64,000 nt of DNA, taken from contig NZ_LLZN01000013.1 in the NCBI RefSeq assembly GCF_001509795.1, positions 77,022 to 141,021 on the forward strand, given 5' to 3'. Of this stretch, positions 1-10,125 are shown piece by piece (position 1 is the first letter of the stretch; every line of letters starts with the position of its first letter). The position numbers were made by a program, and so were the translations under genes. The notes under the pieces were generated by a model. It saw only the letters and a program-made list of their open reading frames with translations. It did no database searches and was not told the origin of the DNA. Origin of the DNA: Streptomyces sp. NRRL WC-3605 (GTDB lineage Bacteria > Actinomycetota > Actinomycetes > Streptomycetales > Streptomycetaceae).

Positions 1-1002
1 GGACAGCCGGCGTGCCTGGAGCAGGAGTTCGGACTCGGCGGCGTCGTCCGCCGGGACCACCTGGGTGGCGCCGGCCGCCTCGCACAGCGCGCCGACGGCG
101 GCGAGGTCGGCGGCCGGGTCGGGGGTGTCGAAGGCGGCCAGCAGCAGTGCCTCGGTGGTCTCCGGCAGCCCCATCTTCGCCATGGCGTTGACGGCCGCGA
201 CGGTCGTACGGTCCATCAGCTCCAGCAGCGACGGCACATGTCCGCCGGCCATGATCCGGCACACCGCGTCGCAGGCGGCGGCCGCGGAGGCGAACTCGGC
301 GGCCAGCACGAGCTGCTGGGGCGGCTTGGGGCGCAGCGCGAGCACCGCCCGCACGACGATGCCGAGCGAGCCCTCGGAGCCGACGAAGAGCCGCGTCAGG
401 TCGTAGCCCGCCACGCCCTTGGCGGTGCGGCGGCCCGTGCTCATCAGGCGTCCGTCGGCGAGGACGACGTCGAGGCCGAGGACGTACTCGGCCGTCACCC
501 CGTACTTCACGCAGCACAGCCCGCCCGAGGCGGTGCCGATGTTCCCGCCGATGGTGCACATCTCCCAGCTGGAGGGGTCCGGCGGGTAGTACAGGCCGTG
601 CTCGCCCACCGCGCGGGAGAGCGTCGCGTTGACGACGCCGGGCTCCACGACGGCGATCCGGTCGACCGGGTTGATCTCGAGGATGCGGTCCATCTTCGTC
701 AGGGACAGCACAATGCAGCCGTCGGAGGCGTTGGCGCCGCCCGACAGGCCCGTGCGGGCGCCCTGCGGGACGACGGGGACGCGCAGCGCGGTGGCGGTGC
801 GCATCACGTGCTGGACCTCTTCGACGGTGCGCGGGAGCACGACGACGGCGGGCGTGCCGGCCGGGCAGAAGCTCGCCATGTCGTGTGCGTAGGAGGCGGT
901 GACGTCGGTGTCGGTGAGGACGGCCTCGGCGGGCAGACCGGCGAGCAGCCGTTCGGTGAGGTCACCCAGGGCCTGGTCGGGTGCGGCTTCGGTACGGCTC
1001 AT
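1..1002 (-). CDS. FAD-linked oxidase, GlcD/D-lactate dehydrogenase type (3' end outside window)
   Basis: Reading leftward from ATG at 1002, the frame stays open to base 1, so about 334 N-terminal residues are seen and the C-terminus is cut off. The PCMH/VAO FAD-binding domain is clear: a pyrophosphate-binding loop GARTGLSGGANA near residue 95, then GGNIGTASGG and a VTAEYVLGLDVVLADG stretch that are typical of glycolate oxidase subunit GlcD and D-lactate dehydrogenases. Such enzymes oxidise a 2-hydroxy acid at the flavin. The substrate cannot be fixed from sequence. The gene stands alone, divergent from the TPR gene, with a 108-bp shared upstream region. Confidence 0.88.
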   Translation of the reverse strand, partial: MSRTEAAPDQALGDLTERLLAGLPAEAVLTDTDVTASYAHDMASFCPAGTPAVVVLPRTVEEVQHVMRTATALRVPVVPQGARTGLSGGANASDGCIVLSLTKMDRILEINPVDRIAVVEPGVVNATLSRAVGEHGLYYPPDPSSWEMCTIGGNIGTASGGLCCVKYGVTAEYVLGLDVVLADGRLMSTGRRTAKGVAGYDLTRLFVGSEGSLGIVVRAVLALRPKPPQQLVLAAEFASAAAACDAVCRIMAGGHVPSLLELMDRTTVAAVNAMAKMGLPETTEALLLAAFDTPDPAADLAAVGALCEAAGATQVVPADDAAESELLLQARRLS

Positions 1003-1110
1003 GATCACAGCGTGACACCCGGGGCCATCGGTGTGAACCCCGCGCGCGGCACCCGTGGCCGGGCGGGTGTGGTCGTCGTGTCCACGCCCCGTTTCGCGCA
1101 CAGTAACGCC

Positions 1111-2559
1111 ATGGAGAACGAGGCCGTGGACCAGGGACAGGACGCGACCGCCCGGCGGCGCCTGCGGCGCCGGGTCCTCATCGCGTCGGTGGCGGGCTGT
1201 GCCGTGCTCGGCGGCGCGCTGGCGCTGCTGCCGTCCGGGCCGGGGCCCGGGCCCGCGCGGCCGCCCGCACCGGCGCCGGCACCGGGGGCGCGGGCGCTGA
1301 CCGCGGTGACCTCGGGGGTGCCGGCGGCGCTGCCCGATCTGGCGGCGCTGATCGACCGGCGCGAGCGGCGGGTGCGCGCGCATCCGCGGGACGCCGTGTC
1401 GTGGGCGGTGCTGGGGGCCGCGTACGTCGAGCAGGGGCGGCGGACCGCGCAGCCGGCGTACTACCCGAAGGCGGAGAAAGCGCTGCGCGCCTCGCTGGAG
1501 GTCCGCTCGCGCAACGCCGGGGCGCTGAGCGGCATGGCGGCCCTGGCGAACGCCCGGCGGGACTTCGGGGCGGCGCTGACCTGGGCGGAGGCGGCGGTGA
1601 AGGCGGACCCGAAGCGCTGGACGGCGTATCCGCAGCTGATCGACGCGCACACCGGCCTCGGTCACCACAAGGCGGCGGGGCGGGCCCTGGACCGGCTGCT
1701 GAAGCTGCGCTCGGGCCCGGCGGTGCGGGCACGGGCGGCGGCCGTGTACCGGGACCGGGGGCTGGGCGAGGACGCGGCGGCGGCGCTGTCCGACGCGGCG
1801 GCCGGCGCGGCGAACCCGGCCGAGCGTGCGGACTATCTGGAGCGGGCCGGGCAGCTGGCGTTCGAGAGCGGTGACGTGGACGTGGCGCTGCGGCACTTCC
1901 AGGAGGCGGTGCGGCTCGACCCGGACCAGCGGGCGGCGCTGGCCGGGCAGGGCCGGGCACTGGCCGCGCTGGGCCGCACCACGGAGGCCCTGACCGCCTA
2001 CCGGGCGGCCCTCGCGCGGCAGCCGTGCCCGGAGTACGCGCTGGAGCTGGGCGAGCTGTACGAGTCGATGGGTCTCGGGCAGGCGGCACGCGTGCAGTAC
2101 GACCTGCTGCGGGAGCGGGCGGCGCGGGCCGCGGCGGCCGGGGTGGACGAGGAGCTGGTCCTGGGCCGGTTCGAGGCGGACCACGGGGACGCGGAGTCGG
2201 CGGTGGAGCGGCTGCGCGCGGAGTGGCGGCGTCAGCCGGGGATCGCGGTCGCGGACGCGCTGGGCTGGGCGCTGCACCGGGCCGGGGAGGACGAGGAGGC
2301 CCTGACGTTCGCCCGGCGGGCCACGGACCGGGCCAAGGGGGGCGCGGTGCGCAGCGCGCTGTACAGCTACCACCTGGGGATGATCGAGCGGGAGCTGGGC
2401 CGGGAGGGGCCGGCGCGGCGGCACCTCCAGGAGGCGCTGCGGATCAGTCCGCGCTTCTCGCCGACGCTGGCGCCGAAGGCGGAGGAGGCGCTGCGGGAGC
2501 TCGGGGAGCCGTCGGTGGAGGACGTCCCGGACTTCGAGGACTGGTCCGCCGGGGAGTGA
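1111..2559 (+). CDS. TPR-repeat protein with N-terminal membrane anchor
   Basis: 482 aa from ATG 1111; an open frame extends further upstream but has no recognisable content and overlaps the divergent oxidase. Residues about 22-40 form one hydrophobic segment after an Arg-rich stretch, so the protein is probably anchored with its bulk outside the membrane. A Pro-rich linker follows, then tandem tetratricopeptide repeats over roughly residues 85-460 (for example the helix pair ending HFQEAVRLDPDQ). TPRs are protein-binding scaffolds; the partner is unknown. It is convergent with hppD, with only 22 bp between the stops. The domain call is firm and the cellular role is not known. Confidence 0.8.
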   Translation: MENEAVDQGQDATARRRLRRRVLIASVAGCAVLGGALALLPSGPGPGPARPPAPAPAPGARALTAVTSGVPAALPDLAALIDRRERRVRAHPRDAVSWAVLGAAYVEQGRRTAQPAYYPKAEKALRASLEVRSRNAGALSGMAALANARRDFGAALTWAEAAVKADPKRWTAYPQLIDAHTGLGHHKAAGRALDRLLKLRSGPAVRARAAAVYRDRGLGEDAAAALSDAAAGAANPAERADYLERAGQLAFESGDVDVALRHFQEAVRLDPDQRAALAGQGRALAALGRTTEALTAYRAALARQPCPEYALELGELYESMGLGQAARVQYDLLRERAARAAAAGVDEELVLGRFEADHGDAESAVERLRAEWRRQPGIAVADALGWALHRAGEDEEALTFARRATDRAKGGAVRSALYSYHLGMIERELGREGPARRHLQEALRISPRFSPTLAPKAEEALRELGEPSVEDVPDFEDWSAGE

Positions 2560-2581
2560 GCCTCCCCGGCGGGCCGGGCCG

Positions 2582-3852
<1,271 letters not shown>

Positions 3853-4332
3853 ATGGCGATCGACCGGCTGGACGGGCGGATCATCGCGCTGCTGGCGCGC
3901 GAGCCGCGGATCGGGGTGCTGGAGATGTCCCGGCGGCTGGGGGTGGCGCGTGGGACCGCGCAGGCGCGGCTGGACCGCCTTCAGTCGAACGGAGTCATCC
4001 GCGGCTTCGGGCCGGAGGTCGATCCGGCGGCCCTCGGCTACCCGGTCACGGCGTTCGCCACGCTGCAGATCCGGCAGGGTCAAGGAGCCGACGTGCGCGC
4101 GCACTTGGCGTCCGTGCCGGAGGTGCTGGAGCTGCACACCACCACCGGCACCGGGGACATGCTGTGCCGTCTGGTGGCGCGCTCGAACGCCGATCTTCAA
4201 CGTGTGATCGACCGGGTCGTCGGTTTCGATGGGATCGTCCGGGCCTCCACCGCGATCGTCATGGAGAACCCCGTTCCGCTGCGGGTCATCCCTCTGGTGG
4301 AGCAGGCGGCGGAGGACCGGGAGAGCAGCTAG
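3853..4332 (+). CDS. hpdA: Lrp/AsnC-family regulator (HpdA-like)
   Basis: 159 aa if started at ATG 3853, which is preceded by GAAGGGG five bases upstream. The alternative ATG 3829 has no proper ribosome site and would add eight residues. The N-terminal winged helix (IDRLDGRIIALLAREPRI, then a helix-turn-helix up to about residue 50) and the C-terminal RAM ligand-sensing domain (TTTGTGDMLCRLVA) are standard for the family. It lies head-to-head with hppD, so control of tyrosine degradation is the obvious role. The name follows S. coelicolor usage recalled from memory, where the Lrp-type protein beside hppD is its activator. Confidence 0.85.
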   Translation: MAIDRLDGRIIALLAREPRIGVLEMSRRLGVARGTAQARLDRLQSNGVIRGFGPEVDPAALGYPVTAFATLQIRQGQGADVRAHLASVPEVLELHTTTGTGDMLCRLVARSNADLQRVIDRVVGFDGIVRASTAIVMENPVPLRVIPLVEQAAEDRESS

Positions 4333-4350
4333 CGGCCCGATCAGCTGGGG

Positions 4351-5007
4351 GTGAGCCTCGTGAACTTCTGGGAGTACCTGGGCAGCCGCCACCAGCAGCT
4401 GTTCGCCGACGCCCTGCAGCACGCGAGCGCGGTCCTGCAGTGCATGGTGGTGGCCACCCTCATCGGGGTGCTGATCGGGGTGCTGACGTACCGCAGCGAG
4501 TGGGCCGGGAACCTGGCCACGCTGACCACCTCGGGCATCCTGACCATCCCGTCGCTGGCCATGATCGGCCTGCTCATCCCGATCGTGGGGCTGGGCGTGG
4601 CGCCGACGGTGATCGCGCTGACGCTGTACGGGCTGCTGCCGATCGTGCGCAACTGCATCGTCGGCCTGCGCGGCGTCGACCCCGCCCTGGTGGACGCGGC
4701 CCGCGGGATCGGGATGTCCCGGCTCGCGCAGTTGCTGCGGGTGGAGCTGCCGCTGGCCTGGCCGCCGATCCTGACCGGCATCCGGGTCGCCACGCAGATG
4801 CTGATGGGCATCGCAGCGATCGCCGCGTACGCCTCGGGCCCCGGCCTCGGCAACGTGATCTTCCGCGGGCTCGCCTCGCTGGGCAGCGCCAACGCGCTCA
4901 ACCAGGTGCTCGCGGGCACCATCGGGATCATCATCCTCGCGCTGCTGTTCGACGCCGCGTACGTCGTCCTCGGACGGCTGACCATCCCCAGGGGGATCCG
5001 TGTCTGA
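4351..5007 (+). CDS. Osmoprotectant-type ABC transporter permease (first)
   Basis: 218 aa from GTG 4351; a second GTG at 4360 has better spacing to the GGGGG at 4346-4350 and is an equally good start. It has five or six hydrophobic helices and a typical BPD_transp_1 EAA-like loop (ALVDAARGIGMSRLAQLLRV). Close relatives are the ProW/OpuBB permeases for glycine betaine, choline and other quaternary amines. It is the first gene of a four-gene operon. Its end overlaps the ATPase start by 8 bp, so translation is coupled. Confidence 0.9.
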   Translation: MSLVNFWEYLGSRHQQLFADALQHASAVLQCMVVATLIGVLIGVLTYRSEWAGNLATLTTSGILTIPSLAMIGLLIPIVGLGVAPTVIALTLYGLLPIVRNCIVGLRGVDPALVDAARGIGMSRLAQLLRVELPLAWPPILTGIRVATQMLMGIAAIAAYASGPGLGNVIFRGLASLGSANALNQVLAGTIGIIILALLFDAAYVVLGRLTIPRGIRV

Positions 5008-6238
5008 GAGCGAGCACCACGGCGCCTCCATCGAGCTGGAGAACCTGACCAAGCGCTACCCCGGCAGCGCGCAGCCGGCCGTCGACAACGTGAACATGGA
5101 GATCAAGGCGGGCGAGGTGGTGATCTTCGTCGGGCCCTCAGGGTGCGGGAAGTCCACGACGCTGAAGATGATCAACCGTCTGATCGAGCCGACCGGCGGC
5201 CGGATCCGCATCGACGGCGAGGACGTCACCGACATGGACCCGGTGAAGCTGCGCCGCCGCCTCGGCTACGCCATCCAGTCCGCCGGGCTGTTCCCGCACA
5301 TGACGGTCGCCCAGAACATCGGCCTGGTGCCGAAGATGATCGGCTGGTCGAAGTCCAGGATCGCCTCCCGCGTCGAGGAGCTGCTCGACCTGGTGGGCCT
5401 GGACCCCGGCGAGTTCCACGGCCGCTACCCCCGCCAGCTCTCCGGCGGGCAGCAGCAGCGGGTCGGCGTGGCACGGGCGCTGGCCGCCGACCCGCCCGTC
5501 CTGCTGATGGACGAGCCGTTCGGCGCGGTCGACCCGATCACCCGGGACCACCTCCAGGACGAGCTGATCCGGCTCCAGCACGAACTGCACAAGACCATCG
5601 TGTTCGTCACGCACGACTTCGACGAGGCCATCAAGATCGGCGACCGGATCGCGGTGCTCCGCGAGCGCTCCCACATCGCCCAGTTCGACACCCCGGAGGC
5701 CATCCTCACCAACCCGGCCGACGACTTCGTCTCCGGGTTCGTCGGCGCGGGCGCGGCGCTGAAGCGGCTCAACCTGACCCGGGTGCGGGACGTGGAGATC
5801 ACCGACTACCCGACGGTGACCGTCGACGACCCGCTCCAGGAGATCTTCAACCGGCTGCGCTCCAGCGGCACCAACGAGATCCTGCTGCTCGACAAGCGGC
5901 GCCGCCCCTACAAGTGGGTGCGGCGCGGCGACCTGATGCGGGCCCGCGGCTCGCTGGCCCGGGCCGGGACGCTGGTCAGCGACACCGTGACCCGGGACGC
6001 CACCCTGCGGGACGCCCTGGAGGCGGTCCTCACCGACAACGCGGGACGGGTCGCGGTGACCGGGCGGCGCGGCGAGTACACGGGCGTCGTCGACATGGAG
6101 ACGCTGATCAACTCCGTGCACGAACTGCTGGAGGCCGACCGGCTGGAGGCGCTGGAGGCGCAGCACGAGCTGGAGGGCCAGCGCAGCGAGGTCACCCATG
6201 CCGAGCAGGAGGGCGGCACGGAAGGGCGGATGGCGTGA
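5000..6238 (+). CDS. Osmoprotectant ABC transporter ATPase with tandem CBS domains
   Basis: 412 aa from GTG 5000. Walker A GPSGCGKST at residues 45-53, signature LSGGQ at 147-151 and Walker B LLMDEP at 168-173 are intact. The region after about residue 255 reads as a pair of CBS domains, as in OpuA/ProV, where they sense ionic strength or nucleotides. It energises uptake of quaternary amines with the two flanking permeases and the downstream lipoprotein. Its stop overlaps the next GTG as GTGA. Quaternary-amine rather than amino-acid uptake is inferred from the CBS domains and the partner genes. Confidence 0.93.
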   Translation: MSESEHHGASIELENLTKRYPGSAQPAVDNVNMEIKAGEVVIFVGPSGCGKSTTLKMINRLIEPTGGRIRIDGEDVTDMDPVKLRRRLGYAIQSAGLFPHMTVAQNIGLVPKMIGWSKSRIASRVEELLDLVGLDPGEFHGRYPRQLSGGQQQRVGVARALAADPPVLLMDEPFGAVDPITRDHLQDELIRLQHELHKTIVFVTHDFDEAIKIGDRIAVLRERSHIAQFDTPEAILTNPADDFVSGFVGAGAALKRLNLTRVRDVEITDYPTVTVDDPLQEIFNRLRSSGTNEILLLDKRRRPYKWVRRGDLMRARGSLARAGTLVSDTVTRDATLRDALEAVLTDNAGRVAVTGRRGEYTGVVDMETLINSVHELLEADRLEALEAQHELEGQRSEVTHAEQEGGTEGRMA

Positions 6239-7065
6239 GCACCTCCCAGGCGCCGGGCGCGCCGGCACGGGAGGAACCGCCCGTCCCCGAGGACGACGAG
6301 GCGCCCCCTCCCCCGCCCCCGAAACGGCCGCCGCGCAAGCTGAGCTGGCAGAAGCTCACCATCGTCCCGGCGATGCTGGTCGTGCTGCTGCTGGCGACCT
6401 GGCTGTGGTTCCGGCAGGCCGACCTCGACCCGGTCTCCGAGAACGCGCTGTCCGACGGGCAGGTCTCGCAGGCCCTGTGGGAGCACATCGAACTGACCGT
6501 CATCTCCACGTTCTTCGTGCTGATCATCGCGATCCCGCTCGGGATCCTGCTGACCCGGCGGGCCTTCCGCAAGGCCACACCGGTGGCACTGGCGTTCGCC
6601 AACATGGGCCAGGCGACCCCGGCGATCGGGCTGCTCGCCCTGCTGGTGATCTGGCTGGGCATCGGCCGCCGTGCCGCGCTGATCGGCATCATCATCTACG
6701 CCGTCCTGCCGGTGCTGTCCAACACGATCGCCGGTCTCAAGGCGAACGACCCGACGCTGCTGGAGGCGGCGCGGGGCATCGGGATGTCCCCGGCGGGCGT
6801 GCTGACCCGGGTCGAGCTGCCGCTGGCGGTGCCGCTGATCCTGGCGGGTGTGCGCACGGCCCTCGTCCTCAACGTCGGTACGGCGACCCTCGCGGTGTTC
6901 GGCGGGGGCGGCGGGCTGGGCGTGCTGATCACGGCCGGCATCACCAACCAGCGGATGCCGGTGCTGGTGCTGGGCTCGATCCTCACCGTGTCGCTGGCGC
7001 TCCTGGTGGACTGGCTGGCGTCGCTGGCCGAGGTGCTGCTGCGGCCGAGGGGGCTGGACCTGTGA
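6235..7065 (+). CDS. Osmoprotectant-type ABC transporter permease (second)
   Basis: 276 aa from GTG 6235, which overlaps the ATPase stop (GTGA). The open frame reaches far upstream within the ATPase gene, but that part is a shadow. The first 40 residues are Pro/Glu rich and cytosolic, followed by a transmembrane helix near residues 42-58 and a BPD_transp_1 core with the loop LLEAARGIGMSPAGVLTRVE. It pairs with the permease at 4351 to make a heterodimeric channel, as in OpuB/OpuC systems. Confidence 0.92.
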   Translation: MSTSQAPGAPAREEPPVPEDDEAPPPPPPKRPPRKLSWQKLTIVPAMLVVLLLATWLWFRQADLDPVSENALSDGQVSQALWEHIELTVISTFFVLIIAIPLGILLTRRAFRKATPVALAFANMGQATPAIGLLALLVIWLGIGRRAALIGIIIYAVLPVLSNTIAGLKANDPTLLEAARGIGMSPAGVLTRVELPLAVPLILAGVRTALVLNVGTATLAVFGGGGGLGVLITAGITNQRMPVLVLGSILTVSLALLVDWLASLAEVLLRPRGLDL

Positions 7066-8066
7066 GGCGGAGCGGAGCTGTGAGGCGGGTCGGGCAGGTG
7101 CGGCCGGTGAGGCGGCCGGCCGTGCTGCTGGCGGCGGGGCTGGTGATGACGGCGGCGGCCTGCGGGCTGACCAGCGGCTCCCCCATGGTCGACGACGTGG
7201 AGCCCGGCTCGATCGGGCGGGGCGAACCGCTGGAGGGCGCCAAGCTGACGGTGACGTCGAAGTCGTTCACCGAGCAGCTGATCCTCGGCGCGATCATGGG
7301 CATCGCCTTCGAGGCGGCCGGTGCCGAGGTGGTGGACCGCACCGGCATCCAGGGCTCCATCGGCAGCCGGGAGGCCGTGGTCAAGGGGGAGGCGGACGCC
7401 GGGTACGAGTACACGGGCACGGCCTGGATCACGTATCTCGGGCACAGCGATCCGATCACCGACCCGCACGAGCAGTGGGAGGCGGTGAAGAAGGAGGACG
7501 CGGGCAACGGGGTGACCTGGCTGCCGCCGGCCCGGCTGGACAACACGTACGCGCTGGCCATGAACCAGGCCAACCACCGCAAGTACCGCACGAACACCCT
7601 CTCCGAGGTGGCCGCCCTGTCGAAGTCGAACCCGTCCGCGGTCACGCTGTGCGTGGAGGTCGAGTTCGCCAACCGGGCCGACGGCCTGCGCGGCATGGAG
7701 GAGACGTACGGCATGGACGTGCCGTCGCGGAACATCACGCAGATGGACACCGGGATCATCTACACCCAGACCGCGAAGGGCAGTTGCACCTACGGCGAGG
7801 TCTTCACCACCGACGGCCGGATCAAGTCGATGAACCTGGTCGTGATGGACGACGACAAGGACTTCTTCCCGAACTACAACGCCGCCCCGATGATCAACAC
7901 CAAGACCCTGCGGAAGTGGCCGGCGATCCCCGACGTCCTGGACCCGATCACGAAGAAGCTGGACAACACGGTGGCGCAGGAGCTGAACGCGAAGGTGGAC
8001 GTCGACGGGGAGGACCCGCACCAGGTGGCGCTGGACTGGCTGAAGCAGGAGGGCCTCGTGAAGTAG
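7062..8066 (+). CDS. Osmoprotectant ABC transporter substrate-binding lipoprotein
   Basis: 334 aa from GTG 7062 (GTGA overlap with the permease stop); GTG 7080 is an in-frame alternative. A basic start and hydrophobic stretch lead to a lipobox TAAAC with Cys34, so the mature protein is tethered outside the membrane. The OpuAC-type domain begins LTVTSKSFTEQLILG, the hallmark of the OsmF/OpuBC quaternary-amine binders. It delivers ligand to the two permeases encoded upstream. It is convergent with the protease gene, with only 11 bp between stops and no hairpin there. Confidence 0.92.
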   Translation: MRRSGAVRRVGQVRPVRRPAVLLAAGLVMTAAACGLTSGSPMVDDVEPGSIGRGEPLEGAKLTVTSKSFTEQLILGAIMGIAFEAAGAEVVDRTGIQGSIGSREAVVKGEADAGYEYTGTAWITYLGHSDPITDPHEQWEAVKKEDAGNGVTWLPPARLDNTYALAMNQANHRKYRTNTLSEVAALSKSNPSAVTLCVEVEFANRADGLRGMEETYGMDVPSRNITQMDTGIIYTQTAKGSCTYGEVFTTDGRIKSMNLVVMDDDKDFFPNYNAAPMINTKTLRKWPAIPDVLDPITKKLDNTVAQELNAKVDVDGEDPHQVALDWLKQEGLVK

Positions 8067-8077
8067 CGCTCCCGTTC

Positions 8078-8869
8078 TCAGCAGGCCGGGACCGTGCCCT
8101 TGCCCGTCCTGAGCGCGTCGAGCGCGCCGATCGCGCCCTTCAGGGTGGTCACCGGGACCAGGCGCAGGCCCTTCGGGAGTTCCGCCTTCGCGTCGCCGCA
8201 CTCGTCCTTCGGCACCAGGAACACCGTCGCGCCGTCCCGCCGGGCGGCCTGCGTCTTCAGGGAGACCCCGCCGACCGCGCCGACCTTGCCGTCCGGGTCG
8301 ATGGTGCCGGTGCCGGCGATGACGCGGCCGCCCGTGAGGTCGCCGCCGCTGCCGTCGCCGTCGAGCTTGTCGACGATGCCGAGCGAGAAGAGCAGACCGG
8401 CGCTCGGGCCGCCCACGTCCGCGAGCTTCAGGGTGACCCGGACGTCCTTGCCGTCGAGGTCGAGGTAGGTCAGGGCGGCCTCGGTGGCGTCGTCCTGGGA
8501 CTCCTTCATCTGCCGGGTGTTGAACCGCTCGATCTCCCGGGTGCTCTGTCCGCTGGGATAGACCGAGTCGCGCGGCATGACCGCCTGGTCGGTGCTGAAC
8601 CAGGCGTCGATCACGTCACCGAGCCGCACCGTGGTGTCGGGCGACGTCGCCTCGATCGTCGTCATGCGCAGCTGGCCGCTGGTGTCGCGGGTCGGCGCAC
8701 CGGAGATCGTGATGACCGGCTCGCCCCGGTTGTCGCCGAGCACGTTCGCCGTCAGACCGGGCTGCGTCAGCGAGAACGGCAGGGGCGCGAAGGCCGCGGT
8801 GGCGAGCAGGGCCACCACCGGCAGCGCACAGACGGCGAGGGCCCGGGGGCGCGTGAGGCGTGAGAGCAC
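8078..8869 (-). CDS. Membrane-anchored Lon-type (S16) serine protease domain protein
   Basis: 263 aa from ATG 8869. One N-terminal hydrophobic segment (about residues 10-30) anchors or exports it. The C-terminal half matches the Lon proteolytic domain: Ser156 in GGPSAGLLFSLG and Lys205 in GTIDPDGKVGAVGG...K form the Ser-Lys dyad. Related YlbL-like proteins usually have a PDZ domain between anchor and protease; no clear PDZ is seen here, and the segment of about 100 residues in its place is unassigned. Substrate unknown. Confidence 0.85.
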   Translation of the reverse strand: MLSRLTRPRALAVCALPVVALLATAAFAPLPFSLTQPGLTANVLGDNRGEPVITISGAPTRDTSGQLRMTTIEATSPDTTVRLGDVIDAWFSTDQAVMPRDSVYPSGQSTREIERFNTRQMKESQDDATEAALTYLDLDGKDVRVTLKLADVGGPSAGLLFSLGIVDKLDGDGSGGDLTGGRVIAGTGTIDPDGKVGAVGGVSLKTQAARRDGATVFLVPKDECGDAKAELPKGLRLVPVTTLKGAIGALDALRTGKGTVPAC

Positions 8870-8894
8870 GGACCAAATCTAACGTGACGGCGTG

Positions 8895-8919
8895 CCGCCC
8901 CGGACCGGGGCCGGGGCGG
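8895..8919 (-). terminator. GC-rich hairpin after the menC-like gene
   Basis: A perfect 9-bp stem (8895-8903 with 8911-8919) and a 7-base loop lie between the 3' end of the menC/GNAT pair and the start of the leftward protease gene. It has no T-run, which is common for Streptomyces terminators. Its role as a terminator is inferred from position. Confidence 0.45.
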
Positions 8920-9015
8920 TGCTGGGCGGCGTCAGCACGGCTACAGGTCGCGCGGGCGGCGGGCGCCGGGCGGCGCGCTCGGGCGCGGTGCGGAGCCGGA
9001 GGCGCCGGGCTGCGT

Positions 9016-10125
9016 TCAGGCGCGGTACAGGTCCCTGCGGGCCGTGGTGAAGCGTCGCAGGGCCTCCGGTAGGGGACGGACGCCGATGCCGGGGCCCCGT
9101 GGCACCGGCAGGTGGCCGTCGGTGAGGACGAAGGGCTCCGTGATGTCCTCGGCGAAGTAGCGGGCGGAGGCGGAGGTGTCGCCCGGCAGGATGCAGCCGG
9201 GGAGTGCGGCCAGCGCCAGGTTGGCCGCGCGGCCGATACCCGTCTCCAGCATGCCGCCGCACCACACCGGCACCCCGTGGGCGTGCGCCACGTCGTGGAC
9301 GCGCCGCGCCTCCAGGTAGCCGCCGACCCGGGCCGGTTTCACGTTCACCGCCCGGCAGGCGTCCAGCGTGATCGCGGACGCGGTGTCGCGGGCGTTGTGC
9401 AGCGACTCGTCCAGGCAGACGGGGGTCGCGAGCCGCTGCTGGAGCCGGGCGTGCGCGTACAGGTCGCCTCCGGCGAGGGGCTCCTCGACCAGCAGCAGCC
9501 CGAACGCGTCGAGCCGCCGCAGGTGCTCGGCGTCCGCGAGCGTGTAGGCGGCGTTGGCGTCGACCTGGAGCGGCACCGCCTCCCCGAAGCGCTCCCGTAC
9601 CGCCCGGACCGGCTCCAGGTCCCAGCCGGGCTCGATCTTCAGCTTGATCCGCACGTACCCCTCGGCGAGGTACCCCTCGACGTCGTCCAGCAGTTCCCCG
9701 ACGGTCGGCCTGATCCCCACCGACACCCCGGCGGGCACCCGCTCGCGCACCGCCCCGAGATACGTGGCCAGGGACATGCCGTACGACCGCAGCTCGGCGT
9801 CGAGGACCGCCGTCTCCAGGGCCGCCTTCGCCAGCTCGTGTCCCTTGACGGCGGCCAGCGCCGGGCCGAGGGCGGGCGCGGTGAGCGCGGGCAGGGCGGC
9901 GGCCCGGGGCAGCAGGACGTCCCGCAGCACGATCTCCGCGCCGGCCACGAACTCCGCGCAGTACAGCGGCTCGGGGTCGCCGGCGAACTCCGACCAGCCC
10001 TCGGCGGTGTCGGTGACGGCCCGCAGCAGGAAGGTGTCCTTCGTCGTCATCGTGCCGAAGGAGGTGCGGAACGGGGTCACGAGCGGGATCGCGACCCGGA
10101 GCAGTTCGACGCGTTCCAGCTTCAC
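9016..10125 (-). CDS. MenC-like enolase superfamily enzyme (o-succinylbenzoate synthase / N-acylamino acid racemase)
   Basis: 369 aa from GTG 10125, overlapping the GNAT stop (GTGA). The TIM-barrel motifs of the MR/MLE family are present: the KxK acid-base motif in RIKLKIEPG, metal ligands in LQVDANAAY, VEEPLAGGD and CLDES, and the second lysine in NVKPARVGG. This pattern is shared by OSB synthase and N-acylamino acid racemase, which cannot be told apart by sequence alone. The coupled acyltransferase favours an N-acyl amino acid substrate. Confidence 0.82.
   Translation of the reverse strand: MKLERVELLRVAIPLVTPFRTSFGTMTTKDTFLLRAVTDTAEGWSEFAGDPEPLYCAEFVAGAEIVLRDVLLPRAAALPALTAPALGPALAAVKGHELAKAALETAVLDAELRSYGMSLATYLGAVRERVPAGVSVGIRPTVGELLDDVEGYLAEGYVRIKLKIEPGWDLEPVRAVRERFGEAVPLQVDANAAYTLADAEHLRRLDAFGLLLVEEPLAGGDLYAHARLQQRLATPVCLDESLHNARDTASAITLDACRAVNVKPARVGGYLEARRVHDVAHAHGVPVWCGGMLETGIGRAANLALAALPGCILPGDTSASARYFAEDITEPFVLTDGHLPVPRGPGIGVRPLPEALRRFTTARRDLYRA

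Noticed and set aside
238..1110. N-terminal extension of the TPR frame
   Set aside because: The upstream 291 codons are the antisense of the FAD-linked oxidase. They are Gly/Ala/Arg rich and end at a proper ATG 1111 with hydrophobic anchor.
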